From the NCBI GenBank assembly GCA_022764465.1, contig JALERL010000007.1:1-46915 (forward strand): a DNA stretch of 46,915 bases, in the 5' to 3' direction. The number at the start of each line of letters is the position of its first letter. Position 1 is the first letter of the stretch. Positions 1 to 8,060 of the stretch are shown here, piece after piece. The stretch is from Lachnospiraceae bacterium. Lineage in GTDB: Bacteria; Bacillota; Clostridia; Lachnospirales; Lachnospiraceae. The position numbers and the translations under genes were made by a program. The notes beneath the pieces are model-generated. The model worked only from the letters and a program-made list of their open reading frames with translations. It had not been told where the DNA came from and ran no database searches.

Positions 1-178
1 CCTTGGCCGTTTTTCTCTCCATGTACTCATAATGCATGGAGGGGAGCGGCATCAATTCAATTTTCTCCTCTTCCCAATAGTAGTATCTATTGTGTTCTTT
101 CTTCTTGAATGGCTCTTTATTCAGAGCCTCCAGTTCCTTCCAGAGATCCTTATTAAACTGTTCCAGTGAGAAATACAG
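1..178 (-). pseudogene. IS21-family transposase (IstA) fragment, running off the window
   Basis: In the minus frame entered near 178 the sequence reads on without a stop to the window edge. It contains YFSLEQFNKDLW, then LEALNKEPF and MPLPSMHYEYMERKTAK, which matches my recollection of the region after the catalytic core of IS21 IstA proteins (a FSLxELN...LN.xPF...PLP..PYE...K.AKV pattern). No start codon is present. Its 5' part is missing and the coding frame abuts the truncated sigma-54 regulator at about 170-180. It therefore looks like an IS21 remnant that replaced the 3' end of that regulator. Family assignment is from motif memory only. Confidence 0.6.
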
Positions 179-1028
179 ATGTAAGTAAAAGCTTCACATC
201 TGCTTTCCTTTTTTTCCCCTGCACCGTCTGATATTCTCCGTTTTCAATAAACCATTTTAATTTATTCTGCAAAGAAAAACTCATTTTTTCTATATTCTCA
301 ATAATTACCACTCCACCATCACAGACTTCTAAGACTCCGCTTTGTTCTTCTGTTCCAAATAAATCTTCTTCTAAACCAATGCCTTTCACCTCTTCCGGAT
401 TCCATGCAAAAATCATATTCTGACTACGCTTACTAATATGATGAATATACCCGGCCAGAAATTTTTTCCCCACACCTGTTTCGCCTCCAATAAATACTGG
501 CATATCATTTGCCGCAACCTTTCGTAGTAACTGAATCGTGTTTTTCATGACATTGCTTCGCACAATCATATTCTAATAATCAAATTTACGTGCATTGTTC
601 AACAAATTGATTTCATTCAATATCCTGGTATTATTCTGTTGAAGCCGATGATAATTTTCTTCTAGTTCTAAATCATTGGAGGCCTCCCATGAATTATAAG
701 TAACGACATATTTCAATTGCTGCTTACTGTCAAAAATTGGAACGCCTGTAATAAAAAATTCTTCTCCAAATCGATTTTCTTGTCGTGTAGAAATTTTGCG
801 TTTCTCCACAATAACCCGGTCACTTACCGCAGGCTTCACAATCCCAATTTCGTCATTTACCTTCCCAATGACATTTTCTGCTTCTGTATGAAACATTTTT
901 TCCATATTCTCTGTAATATAAAGCATTTTTCCATCTGCATTACAGATTGCAAATCCTTCATGGATCTGTTCTAAAATTTCTACCAAATCCAGATCATGCA
1001 AAATATCTTCCCTCTGTTTTTTCTCCAT
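153..1028 (-). pseudogene. Sigma-54-dependent activator (PAS-AAA), interrupted by a stop and 3'-truncated
   Basis: The first half (1028 to 573) encodes 151 residues: a PAS-like sensor (EGFAICNADGKMLYITENME) and a coiled-coil-like linker ending RKFDY. A single TAG follows, and after one more codon the same frame continues at ATG 569 into a sigma-54 AAA+ domain. That part has a Walker A motif GETGVGKK, an LFGTEE segment and GGVVIIENIEKM in place of Walker B. The AAA domain stops after KADVKLLLTS, where IS21-like sequence begins, so sensor II and the DNA-binding HTH are missing. The start at 1028 has a good GGGAGGAG site. The intact ancestor would have been a PAS-AAA-HTH enhancer-binding protein; its target is unknown. 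Confidence 0.75.
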
Positions 1029-1065
1029 ACTACTCCTCCCATAATATTTTGCTCATTATTGATAC

Positions 1066-1100
1066 AAAAAAAAAGAACATCCATCAGGATATTCTTTTTT
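1066..1100 (-). terminator. Intrinsic terminator of the tRNA operon
   Basis: On the minus strand the arms AGAATATCC and GGATGTTCT pair (one G-U) around a TGAT loop, followed by nine Ts. It lies 8 bases after tRNA-Gly(GCC). A T-run on the other side makes it possibly bidirectional. Confidence 0.85.
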
Positions 1101-1107
1101 GAACGAG

Positions 1108-1180
1108 AGCGATAGACGGGGCTCGAACCCGCGGTCGCGACCTGGGCAAGGTCGCGGGTGACCAACTACGCCACTATCGC
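1108..1180 (-). tRNA. tRNA-Gly(GCC), atypical
   Basis: The acceptor arms GCGATAG/CTATCGC, T-arm with TTCGAGC loop and discriminator T fold as a cloverleaf. The anticodon stem CGACC/GGTCG encloses the loop TTGCCCA, giving anticodon GCC at 1147-1145. Two features are odd: position 37 is C where a purine is normal, and the D-stem (GCGT with ACCC) has a C11-C24 mismatch. CCA is not encoded. It is the last gene of a Phe-Gly-Gly operon. It may be a weakened or duplicate glycine tRNA. Confidence 0.8.
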
Positions 1181-1200
1181 ATATATTCTGTTTTCACAGA

Positions 1201-1271
1201 AGCGGGTGATGGGAATCGAACCCACGTATCCAGCTTGGAAGGCTGGTGTTCTACCATTGAACTACACCCGC
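1201..1271 (-). tRNA. tRNA-Gly(TCC)
   Basis: The cloverleaf has acceptor arms GCGGGTG/CACCCGC, anticodon stem CCAGC/GCTGG and loop CTTCCAA with anticodon TCC, T-loop TTCGATT and discriminator T. No CCA is encoded. It lies between tRNA-Phe and the atypical tRNA-Gly(GCC). Confidence 0.95.
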
Positions 1272-1275
1272 AGAG

Positions 1276-1348
<73 letters not shown>

Positions 1349-1381
1349 ATCTTTGCAACTTTACTTGTCACAACAAAAACA

Positions 1382-1410
1382 ATTTTACTTGATAAAGTGT
1401 TTTTTGTCAA
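1382..1410 (-). promoter_or_regulatory. Sigma-A promoter of the tRNA-Phe-Gly-Gly operon
   Basis: On the minus strand TTGACA (1410-1405) and TAAAAT (1387-1382) are separated by exactly 17 bases. They lie about 35 bases before tRNA-Phe. Confidence 0.85.
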
Positions 1411-1451
1411 TACTATTTTCATTTTTTATTTTTATAGCTAACTTGAAAAAG

Positions 1452-1850
1452 TAAATTCCAGTGCAGAACTAAATTCCACTCATACCTTAAAAATTGTGAT
1501 TTTTATTGAATTTCTAAATTGTAATTTGCTGTGCATATACAAAATATAGAGTAGCACCTTGATAAAATAATTTATTTTGTGTCAAGTATTTTCTATATGT
1601 GAATTTAGGGCTTGCAAGATTAAATTCCATTGGTGGGTATGGGAATATTCCTTTTTGGCAGCTAGAATATCTCAATACCATTATGCTTTGTCAAGGGGGC
1701 ATAAGCCCCTTACGGCGAGCCCTTGACAGGCAAACTGGATTGAGATGTGAAATAGCCAAGGCAGGAATGAATTCCTATTCTTTCGTATGAAAGACTAAAT
1801 TCTACTTGTGCAGGAGTAAATTCCATCATGAAGACTAAGAGTGGAATTTA
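1452..1850. repeat. Gene-free stretch with dispersed TAAATTCCA 9-mers
   Basis: Between tRNA-Phe and the promoter at 1970 I see no convincing gene. The 9-mer TAAATTCCA occurs forward at 1452, 1470, 1620-1629 (TAAATTCCAT) and 1817, with a near copy TAAATTCTA at 1796. It occurs inverted as TGGAATTTA at 1842, with a shorter TGAATTTA near 1600. The copies flank the nested palindrome at 1642-1775. A 63-residue open frame at 1599-1790 lies inside this palindrome and is probably chance. Confidence 0.6.
1642..1775. repeat. Nested imperfect palindrome (possible structured RNA or MITE-like element)
   Basis: Successive arms pair in order. These are GGAAT (1642) with ATTCC (1771), ATTCCT (1647) with AGGAAT (1763), TTGGC (1655) with GCCAA (1755), ATCTCAAT (1669) with ATTGAGAT (1739), CCA (1678) with TGG (1736), and TGTCAAGGG (1689) with CCCTTGACA (1720). 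An inner GGGGC-ATAA-GCCCC hairpin sits at the tip. The collinear pairing over 130 bases is unlikely by chance. Function is unknown; no transposase or T-run is attached. Confidence 0.6.
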
Positions 1851-1969
1851 AGTTTTCATTTTAGGTTTTATTTTTATATTTTTATACATTTACATGTTCT
1901 TCTCTCATATAGATATTTCGGTTGTTTTGTATATTTTAATTCCGACTTGCATTTCTCTTCGTACATAAA

Positions 1970-1998
1970 TTGCATATTCCATTCCAGATGTGTATAAT
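1970..1998 (+). promoter_or_regulatory. Sigma-A promoter for the 2032 gene
   Basis: TTGCAT at 1970 and TATAAT at 1993 are separated by 17 bases. The -10 box overlaps an in-frame GTG at 1990, so translation must start further down, at ATG 2032. Confidence 0.75.
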
Positions 1999-2031
1999 AA
2001 TAAGGAAATAATTAAGATAATAGGGGTAAGT

Positions 2032-2370
2032 ATGAAAGCAGAGGAATTTGTGAATTTACATGCAGATGACACGAGAGGTTACTGTGCCTGCATCATTGAT
2101 AAAAAGGGAAATATTTTTGAGTGTCCGAAGGGACATTTAGAGGCGTTGTTCGATTTAGACGGAGTACATGATACACTTTCGAGCATTCCGGACAATGTTT
2201 CCCCATTATTCTATATGATCGAGAAAACCGGTGCTGTTGTGGTTGACTATGAGAATCAGGTCTACGACCATGATCTGACACAGGAACAACGTTATGCACT
2301 GATCGCACTTGGAGACCATCATCTGATCCTGGCGAATCCGAAAAATATCCATGCGAATATCTACCTATAA
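2032..2370 (+). CDS. Conserved-looking hypothetical protein, 112 aa
   Basis: I do not recognise this protein. It is a short, soluble, acidic polypeptide beginning MKAEEFVNLHADDTRG and ending NPKNIHANIYL, with no signal peptide, membrane segment or obvious metal motif. The start at ATG 2032 is chosen because a promoter sits at 1970-1998 and TAGGGG lies just upstream; the longer GTG start at 1990 lies in the -10 box. It is the only plus-strand gene in this part. Its 3' end overlaps the stub of a GNAT gene on the other strand, so it sits exactly at a rearrangement boundary. Confidence 0.7.
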   Translation: MKAEEFVNLHADDTRGYCACIIDKKGNIFECPKGHLEALFDLDGVHDTLSSIPDNVSPLFYMIEKTGAVVVDYENQVYDHDLTQEQRYALIALGDHHLILANPKNIHANIYL

Positions 2371-2489
2371 GACATATCATAATGATCCATCCAGTAAGCG
2401 GATGGGATAAAATCGTGTGCTTCCATATTAGAAGCAAGCCAGACCTGCATGACTGCATCCAGATCTGGCTTCTGAAACTTTCTGATCAC
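2361..2489 (-). pseudogene. GNAT-family N-acetyltransferase, N-terminal stub (42 codons)
   Basis: Starting at GTG 2489, the frame encodes VIRKFQKPDLDAVMQVWL, then NMEAHDFIP and YWMDHYDM, before a TAG at 2361. This is the usual beginning of small GNAT acetyltransferases (IR.F...DLDAVM.IWL..N..AH.FI...YW), which normally run to about 150 residues; the acetyl-CoA-binding part is absent. An AGGAG site overlapping the stop of the alpha-amylase gene precedes the GTG. The gene was therefore once the last, translationally coupled member of the mal operon. It is cut off where the plus-strand 2032 gene ends. Confidence 0.7.
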
Positions 2490-2497
2490 AGAATCTC

Positions 2498-4207
2498 CTA
2501 TTTTAAAACCACAACCGAATATGCCGGCATTGTCAGTTCGCCATACTCTAAGGTTACTGCATCTTCTCCGGTCGTCAGCATTCCTCCGATTGCAAGCTCC
2601 GCATCCGGACTCATCTTTACATCGGATACATCCACAGTCTGTTCCTGATCCGAGATATTAAATACCAGCATGATTTGTGTACCATCATATTCCTTCGTCA
2701 GGACACAGATATTATCATCGGACATTTCTTTTACAAACTCCACGGTTCCGCGTGCAATCTGCGGATACTCATTCCGAAGCTTGATCGCCTGTTTGTAAAA
2801 ATTATAGATGGAGAGCGGATCGTTCTGCTGCTCTTCTAAGCTGTCGTACTTCATCTTGACTGCATCCATGTCAGACGGTCCCTTACACATTCCCTCTGCT
2901 GACGCATCCTTAGACCAGTACATCGGTGCACGCTTGTTCTCGTCCTTGCCCGAACCCTTCATGCCAAGCTCATCGCCATAATAGACATATGCTGCACCAC
3001 TCATCATCAGATTCATGGCTGCACCTATCTTTGTCTGTGCTTCGGCATTTTCACCGGAGTAATAGCCGGCGTTTCTGCCCATATCGTGATTCGAATAAAA
3101 TGGCGCATCAATATAGTTCTCATTGTATTCACCGAACTTTTTCTGTAAGGATGCCACCTTTTTTCCATAGGTCGAGGCAGTTGCCTTGCCTACCTTTTTT
3201 ACACTGTTTGCAATCGTTCCGTCTGTATTGGCAAATGCAAAGTTAAACATACTGTCAACTCCACTTGCATAATATTGTGCATAAGTATCCATATCCGTCC
3301 AGCATTCACAGACAATATATGCGTCGTCCTTTTTCGCCTTCACCATATCATTAAACCAGCTTAAGACTTCCACATTCTTATCGTTCTGACCGGAATAGTA
3401 CTCTCCGGTTGCGTCCATACGGAAGCCATCTACGCCAAGGTCTAACCAGAAGCTTGTGATATCATCAAATTCCTTACGGACTGCTTCACTTGCAAGATTC
3501 AGATCCGGCATCTCACTCCAGAACTTGCCTTCATAGTACCAGCCGGTATCTCCGACCGGATAATAAACCTCGTTCTTCTTTTCCTTGCTGAAGTTATAAT
3601 AATCAAAGTACGGGCATTCCTCTGCGGATGGCTCTGCACCGTTTAAGCCCTTGATATAATCACATGCCTGCGTAAACCACGGATGCTTCGAAGAAGTATG
3701 GTTCATCACAAAATCAATGATTACGTTAATCCCGCGCTCATGACAGTCTGCGATCAGCTCCTTAAAATCATCCATCGTACCATACTCCGGATCGATCGCT
3801 TCATAATCTGTCACATCGTACTTATGATAGGTTGTGGATGGCATGACCGGCATCAGCCAGATTCCGTTCACGCCAAGGTCGGTGTCAGTCGTATCATCTC
3901 CATCGTTCAGATAATCCAGCTTATCGATCAGTCCCCTGATATCACCGATTCCATCGCCATTACTGTCATAGAAGCTGTATAAAAATACCTCGTAAAAAGT
4001 CCGGTACTTATCATCGATCACCTGTAATGCATTGTCATTCGCCTGCATCATTGCAAGACTTTTTGCATGCCCTGCTTCCGTCTCAGTTTCTGCAACATGT
4101 TCTGTTGCAGTTACCCCTCCCTGCTGTCCACTTCCACCACAACCGCTAAGCAGCGAACCTGTGGTCAGACAAAGTGCAACAAACAAAGCCTGAATTCTTC
4201 TTTTCAT
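2498..4207 (-). CDS. Alpha-amylase, GH13 family, lipoprotein (569 aa)
   Basis: A lipoprotein signal peptide with lipobox LLSGC places the mature protein, anchored at Cys23, outside the membrane. A GH13 (beta/alpha)8 barrel follows. Region I is DFVMNH (about 165-170), region II GFRMDAT with nucleophile Asp265, region III VCECW with acid/base Glu301, and region IV YSNHD with Asp375. It should cleave alpha-1,4 bonds of starch or maltodextrin at the cell surface and feed the MalEFG importer encoded just upstream. The start at 4207 is chosen over the longer frame because it has an AGGATAGGG site and begins a proper signal peptide. A hairpin lies between malG and this gene. Confidence 0.92.
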   Translation of the reverse strand: MKRRIQALFVALCLTTGSLLSGCGGSGQQGGVTATEHVAETETEAGHAKSLAMMQANDNALQVIDDKYRTFYEVFLYSFYDSNGDGIGDIRGLIDKLDYLNDGDDTTDTDLGVNGIWLMPVMPSTTYHKYDVTDYEAIDPEYGTMDDFKELIADCHERGINVIIDFVMNHTSSKHPWFTQACDYIKGLNGAEPSAEECPYFDYYNFSKEKKNEVYYPVGDTGWYYEGKFWSEMPDLNLASEAVRKEFDDITSFWLDLGVDGFRMDATGEYYSGQNDKNVEVLSWFNDMVKAKKDDAYIVCECWTDMDTYAQYYASGVDSMFNFAFANTDGTIANSVKKVGKATASTYGKKVASLQKKFGEYNENYIDAPFYSNHDMGRNAGYYSGENAEAQTKIGAAMNLMMSGAAYVYYGDELGMKGSGKDENKRAPMYWSKDASAEGMCKGPSDMDAVKMKYDSLEEQQNDPLSIYNFYKQAIKLRNEYPQIARGTVEFVKEMSDDNICVLTKEYDGTQIMLVFNISDQEQTVDVSDVKMSPDAELAIGGMLTTGEDAVTLEYGELTMPAYSVVVLK

Positions 4208-4246
4208 AGTCCCTATCCTTTCTCCGTCAAATTTGCAGATATAAAG

Positions 4247-4272
4247 AAATAAGAGGCTTTCACCTCTTATTT
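4247..4272 (-). terminator. Hairpin between malG and the amylase gene (terminator or attenuator)
   Basis: The perfect 10-bp stem AAATAAGAGG/CCTCTTATTT with a 6-base loop is followed on the minus strand by a T-rich stretch. It lies 26 bases after malG and 39 bases before the amylase start. It probably lowers read-through or protects the upstream mRNA. Confidence 0.7.
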
Positions 4273-4298
4273 CCAAATTGTCTATTAGATTGTATACA

Positions 4299-5171
4299 TT
4301 AACCTTTTACAGCTCCGGTCATACCATCTACATAGTAACGCTGCATGTAGATGAATAATGCTGCGATCGGAATGGAGATACAAACGGCACCGGCTGCGAA
4401 GCAGGTATACCAGTTATCAATGTACTCTTTCTCAAGCATTCTCCAAAGTCCGATGGATACGGTGTAGTAATCAGCATTTGCACGGCAGATAACCTTTGCG
4501 AAAATAAAGTCGATCCACGGTCCGATAAAGGATGTTAATACGGTGTAAACAATGATCGGTTTACTAAGTGGCATTGTTACCTTTGTGAATACCTGGAACT
4601 TTGTACATCCATCGAGGATTGCTGCTTCATCTAATGACTTCGGGATTGTATCAAAGAATCCCTTTGCAACGTAGAAGCCCAGTCCACTACCTGCGGAATA
4701 TACAAGGATCAAAGCTACACGGATCATTGATCCTTCTGAAAGACCGATTGCTTTTAAGATGTAGTATACAGCAACCATGGACATGAATCCAGGGAACAGT
4801 CCTAAGATCATTGCCACGTTCATGAACGGCTTTCTCATCTTGAAACGAAGTCTTGACATACAGTAAGAAACAGATAATACGAAGAATGTTGAAATAATAC
4901 ATACGAAGATCGCAATGATCAGGGTATTCATGAACATCTTCGGGAAGTTCAATACCTGAGTATCCGTAAATAACTTCACATAGTTCTTCAGTGTATAACT
5001 CTTAGGGAAGAAGGTGGATACATAAGATCCCTTCTCTGCACGGAAGCTGGTTAAGATTACCCAGAAAATCGGGAATAACCAGATCACCGCTAAAATTGCC
5101 AGACAAACATGTACGATGACATTTGTGATTTTCTTTCTTACTTTTACAGAACTTGTAATCTGTTTGCTCAT
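4299..5171 (-). CDS. malG: Maltodextrin ABC transporter permease, MalG-like (290 aa)
   Basis: This is a polytopic inner-membrane permease of the sugar ABC (MalFG) type with six predicted helices, the first near residues 15-38 (CLAILAVIWLFPIFWVILTSF). The EAA loop that contacts the ATPase is visible as DEAAILDGCTKFQVFTKVTM followed by PLSKP, about residues 180-205. It pairs with the MalF-like gene upstream; TAA and ATG overlap as TAATG, indicating translational coupling. No MalK-type ATPase gene is in the window, so a shared ATPase encoded elsewhere is likely. It ends GMTGAVKG, typical of MalG. Confidence 0.93.
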   Translation of the reverse strand: MSKQITSSVKVRKKITNVIVHVCLAILAVIWLFPIFWVILTSFRAEKGSYVSTFFPKSYTLKNYVKLFTDTQVLNFPKMFMNTLIIAIFVCIISTFFVLSVSYCMSRLRFKMRKPFMNVAMILGLFPGFMSMVAVYYILKAIGLSEGSMIRVALILVYSAGSGLGFYVAKGFFDTIPKSLDEAAILDGCTKFQVFTKVTMPLSKPIIVYTVLTSFIGPWIDFIFAKVICRANADYYTVSIGLWRMLEKEYIDNWYTCFAAGAVCISIPIAALFIYMQRYYVDGMTGAVKG

Positions 5172-6562
5172 TATTGGAATCCCTCCTCGTCTTTGTAAGA
5201 ACCTGAATTACGATAGGTTACCAATGCTACGATTGCCAGTACGATGAAAGTCATAATACCAATGACAGCTCCCAGGTTAAAGAACTGTTTATCAACCGTC
5301 AGCTTATACAACCACGTAACCAAAAGATCTGTCTTACCGGCTGTCTTTCCGACCGGAGTAGGGTTACCACCGGATAACAGGAAGATTACGTTGAAGTTGT
5401 TGATATTTCCTGTAAATGTTGTAATCAGATAAGGTGTTGTTACGAATAACATGTATGGTAATGTGATCTTAAAGAATGTCTGTACCGGAGTAGCTCCATC
5501 GATCTTAGCTGCTTCGTATAACTCAGCAGGAATATTCTTTAAAATACCGGTTACCTGCATCATCGTATATGGAATACCAACCCAGAGGTTGATCACGATA
5601 ACAGTTACTCGTGCCCACGTTGCATCCGTCCAGAACGGAAGCGACTTATTAATGATTCCGGCGTTCTTCAGTAATACATTGACAGCACCGCTCTCATTTA
5701 ACATAGTTCTCATGATCAGTAAGGATACGAACTGAGGAACTGCGATTGATAAGATAAAGCAGAATCTCCAGAAGCCTTTTGCGTGTGTTTCCTTACGGTT
5801 AATCACAATTGCAAGGATCATACCGAAAATGTAGTTTAAGAATGTTGCGAAAATTGCCCAGATGATCGTCCATCCAAGTACAGACCAGAATGTCTGACCA
5901 ATGGCATCCTGCATATTCAGTACCTTCTTAAAGTTGGTAAGTCCAACCCAGTCGAATAACACAAGATGATCATCCTGTTTACTATAATTCGTAAATGCCA
6001 TGGTGATCATGAACACCAGTGGCAACACGGTAAATGCAAGAACACCTGTCAATGGCAGAGATAACAATAATTTATGTAAATTTTGATCGAACAAACTCTT
6101 GATGTCTTCATTAAATGTATTCAGATGCTTTCCTTCTTTTGCAAGCACCTCTGCTTTATAAGAACTCTTGACTGCTTCTTTCCATGCAATAATAAATGCT
6201 ATTGTTAAAAATACTGTTGCAACTCCATATAATAATATCAGCAGAGAGTTGTCACCTGCCATATATTCATATATACCTTTTTTCTCATTCCATACTTCCA
6301 CCTGTTCCTGTGTTCCAAGAGATGGGAGCATTGATAAATTATAGATACCGCTTTTGATCATAAAAAAGATGTATCCAACTTCAATTGCCAAGAACATAAG
6401 TCCCTTGATGATCTGCTTGTGGCAGATGTTACCAAGTCCCATGATCAGCAGGGATAACTTCGTAATGATGTTTCCCTTAACCACTGCATTTGTCAGTGTG
6501 TATGGGGTCTGAAAGTCTTTTCCGGCTTTCTTTTTCTTCATGTCTACAGACTGCTTTTTCAC
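5171..6562 (-). CDS. malF: Maltodextrin ABC transporter permease, MalF-like, with N-terminal extension (463 aa)
   Basis: The C-terminal 300 residues form a MalF-type permease core with the EAA loop EAAKIDGATPVQTFFKITLP. The first 160 residues are an extra module with two hydrophobic segments (about 55-72 and 107-126) separated by a short loop; such extensions occur in other Firmicutes MalF homologues, so this is probably a family feature. The start is GTG at 6562 with a clear AAGGAGG site 7 bases upstream. The gene follows malE and overlaps malG by one base. It transports maltose or longer maltodextrins, judging by the neighbouring malQ and amylase. Confidence 0.92.
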   Translation of the reverse strand: MKKQSVDMKKKKAGKDFQTPYTLTNAVVKGNIITKLSLLIMGLGNICHKQIIKGLMFLAIEVGYIFFMIKSGIYNLSMLPSLGTQEQVEVWNEKKGIYEYMAGDNSLLILLYGVATVFLTIAFIIAWKEAVKSSYKAEVLAKEGKHLNTFNEDIKSLFDQNLHKLLLSLPLTGVLAFTVLPLVFMITMAFTNYSKQDDHLVLFDWVGLTNFKKVLNMQDAIGQTFWSVLGWTIIWAIFATFLNYIFGMILAIVINRKETHAKGFWRFCFILSIAVPQFVSLLIMRTMLNESGAVNVLLKNAGIINKSLPFWTDATWARVTVIVINLWVGIPYTMMQVTGILKNIPAELYEAAKIDGATPVQTFFKITLPYMLFVTTPYLITTFTGNINNFNVIFLLSGGNPTPVGKTAGKTDLLVTWLYKLTVDKQFFNLGAVIGIMTFIVLAIVALVTYRNSGSYKDEEGFQ

Positions 6563-6598
6563 TATGTAGCCTCCTTAATTCTAACAGATATGACACAG

Positions 6599-6627
6599 GG
6601 GGTGTCAGCCTCATTTTCTAACACCCC
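6599..6627 (-). other. Intercistronic hairpin between malE and malF
   Basis: GGGGTGTTAG and CTGACACCCC pair over 10 positions (one G-U) around a 9-base loop, 33 bases after malE. No T-run follows, so it looks like an mRNA-stabilising or processing structure. This could keep the binding-protein message in excess over the permease messages, as intercistronic structures do between malE and malF in enterics. Confidence 0.65.
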
Positions 6628-6660
6628 GGATGTCTGTATCTGTCTATTCACACGAATCGA

Positions 6661-7983
6661 TTACTCTGTTGCGTTCTCTGCCTCAGATGTATTCATTGCT
6701 GTGTTAAACTTCTCTGTCTGGTCAGCTGCATTGTCATGTGTAACCTCACCGTTAACGATTGCTTTACCCATGTTCTCTGCTGGTGTCCAGTAGTTGCTCA
6801 TTGCAGCTACGAATGGCTGTGTGATAGATGTGTTATCAAATGTATCGTTCTGAGCTGTTACAACTGCATCAGCCTGGATAGCATCCTGTGCAAGTAAGTC
6901 TGTGTTACAAGGAACAACGCCTCTGTCATCATAATGAGCCTGCTGTGCTTCTGCACTTGCTAAGTACTGAGCTAATGCGATAGCTACCTGCTGATTCTCA
7001 CATTTTGGATTTACACCAATTGCTTTAGATCCAGCAAAAGCTTTCATCTGAACATCATTTCCATTGATCTTAACTGTAGGAAGTGCTGCAACCCCCATGT
7101 TGTCGCCAAGTGCTTCCTTAACAGAAGCTGCATCCCAGGAACCTGAGAACATAGCCTTGATGCTTCCATCACGAAGACCTGCAATACCAGCTCCATCAGC
7201 GTCGTTTACGAAGTTAGGATTTGCAGCTAAGTCTACTAAGTAATCTGTAACCTGTGTTCCCTTGTCACCGGAGAAATCGATTCCAGCAGACTCATCCATC
7301 TGGTCATCACCGAACATTGTACCACCGTTAGCCACATAGAAAGAAGCGATATACCAGGAGTTTGTTAATGGGAAAGCTACCTTTCCTTTCTCTAACATTG
7401 TATCAAGACTCTTGATATCGTCATCTGAGAATACGCTCTTATCATAGAACATATACCATGTATTTGTTGTAAATGGGAAACCATATACTGATCCGTCGAT
7501 AGATACGGAATCAATGATTGCCTGAGAGTTTGTCGACTGAACAGCCTCTAATGCACTTCCACCTAATTTTGCTAATGCATTGTTAGAAACAAGATCTGTA
7601 ATGTTATCGTTTGCATACATGTAAACATCTGCTGCTGCATCTACGTCCTGTGTTACGTTAGCTTTTGCTTCACCTTCCGGACATACACCATAGGTGAAGT
7701 TGATGTGCCAGTTTGGATGCTGAGCTGCGAACTGCTCACACATTTTTGGAAGCCAGTTACCCTGATCTTCTGCCTGATCCTCTGCTGGAGACCAAACGGT
7801 CAGATCACATGTGATCTCTTCTTCATCATCGGAAGATGCATCTGCAGTTGCTTCTGTATCTGCTTTGTTGTCTGTTGTTGTTGCTGCGTTATTGCTGTTA
7901 CCCTCTGTTTTGTTGTTGCCACAGCCTGTCATGGATGCTACCATAGCTGCAACAAGGAATAATGATAATGCTTTCTTTTTCAT
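6661..7983 (-). CDS. malE: Maltodextrin-binding lipoprotein, MalE-like (440 aa)
   Basis: A short lipoprotein signal peptide (MKKKALSLFLVAAMVASMTG) precedes Cys21, then an Asn/Thr/Asp-rich linker. The rest is a family-1 extracellular solute-binding protein (ITCDLTVWSPAEDQ at the start of the fold, GVAALPTVKINGN and KAFAGSKAIGVNPK later). It captures maltodextrins outside the membrane and hands them to MalFG. The start at 7983 is supported by an AAAGGAGAGG site and by the signal peptide; the longer frame from 8016 adds 11 residues before it. It follows malQ by 77 bases, with a possible weak internal promoter in that gap. Confidence 0.93.
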   Translation of the reverse strand: MKKKALSLFLVAAMVASMTGCGNNKTEGNSNNAATTTDNKADTEATADASSDDEEEITCDLTVWSPAEDQAEDQGNWLPKMCEQFAAQHPNWHINFTYGVCPEGEAKANVTQDVDAAADVYMYANDNITDLVSNNALAKLGGSALEAVQSTNSQAIIDSVSIDGSVYGFPFTTNTWYMFYDKSVFSDDDIKSLDTMLEKGKVAFPLTNSWYIASFYVANGGTMFGDDQMDESAGIDFSGDKGTQVTDYLVDLAANPNFVNDADGAGIAGLRDGSIKAMFSGSWDAASVKEALGDNMGVAALPTVKINGNDVQMKAFAGSKAIGVNPKCENQQVAIALAQYLASAEAQQAHYDDRGVVPCNTDLLAQDAIQADAVVTAQNDTFDNTSITQPFVAAMSNYWTPAENMGKAIVNGEVTHDNAADQTEKFNTAMNTSEAENATE

Positions 7984-8060
7984 GTTTTCCTCTCCTTTTT
8001 TGAATTCATTCAGCATTTATATAAAATGAAACCTCATCTTATATCGTATTAAATATGTAA

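Noticed and set aside
1599-1790. 63-residue plus-strand open frame
   Set aside because: It lies entirely within the nested palindrome region, has no ribosome site, and resembles nothing.
2093-2458. 121-residue minus-strand frame opposite the 2032 gene
   Set aside because: It is in a different frame from the recognisable GNAT stub, has no ribosome site and shadows the plus-strand gene.
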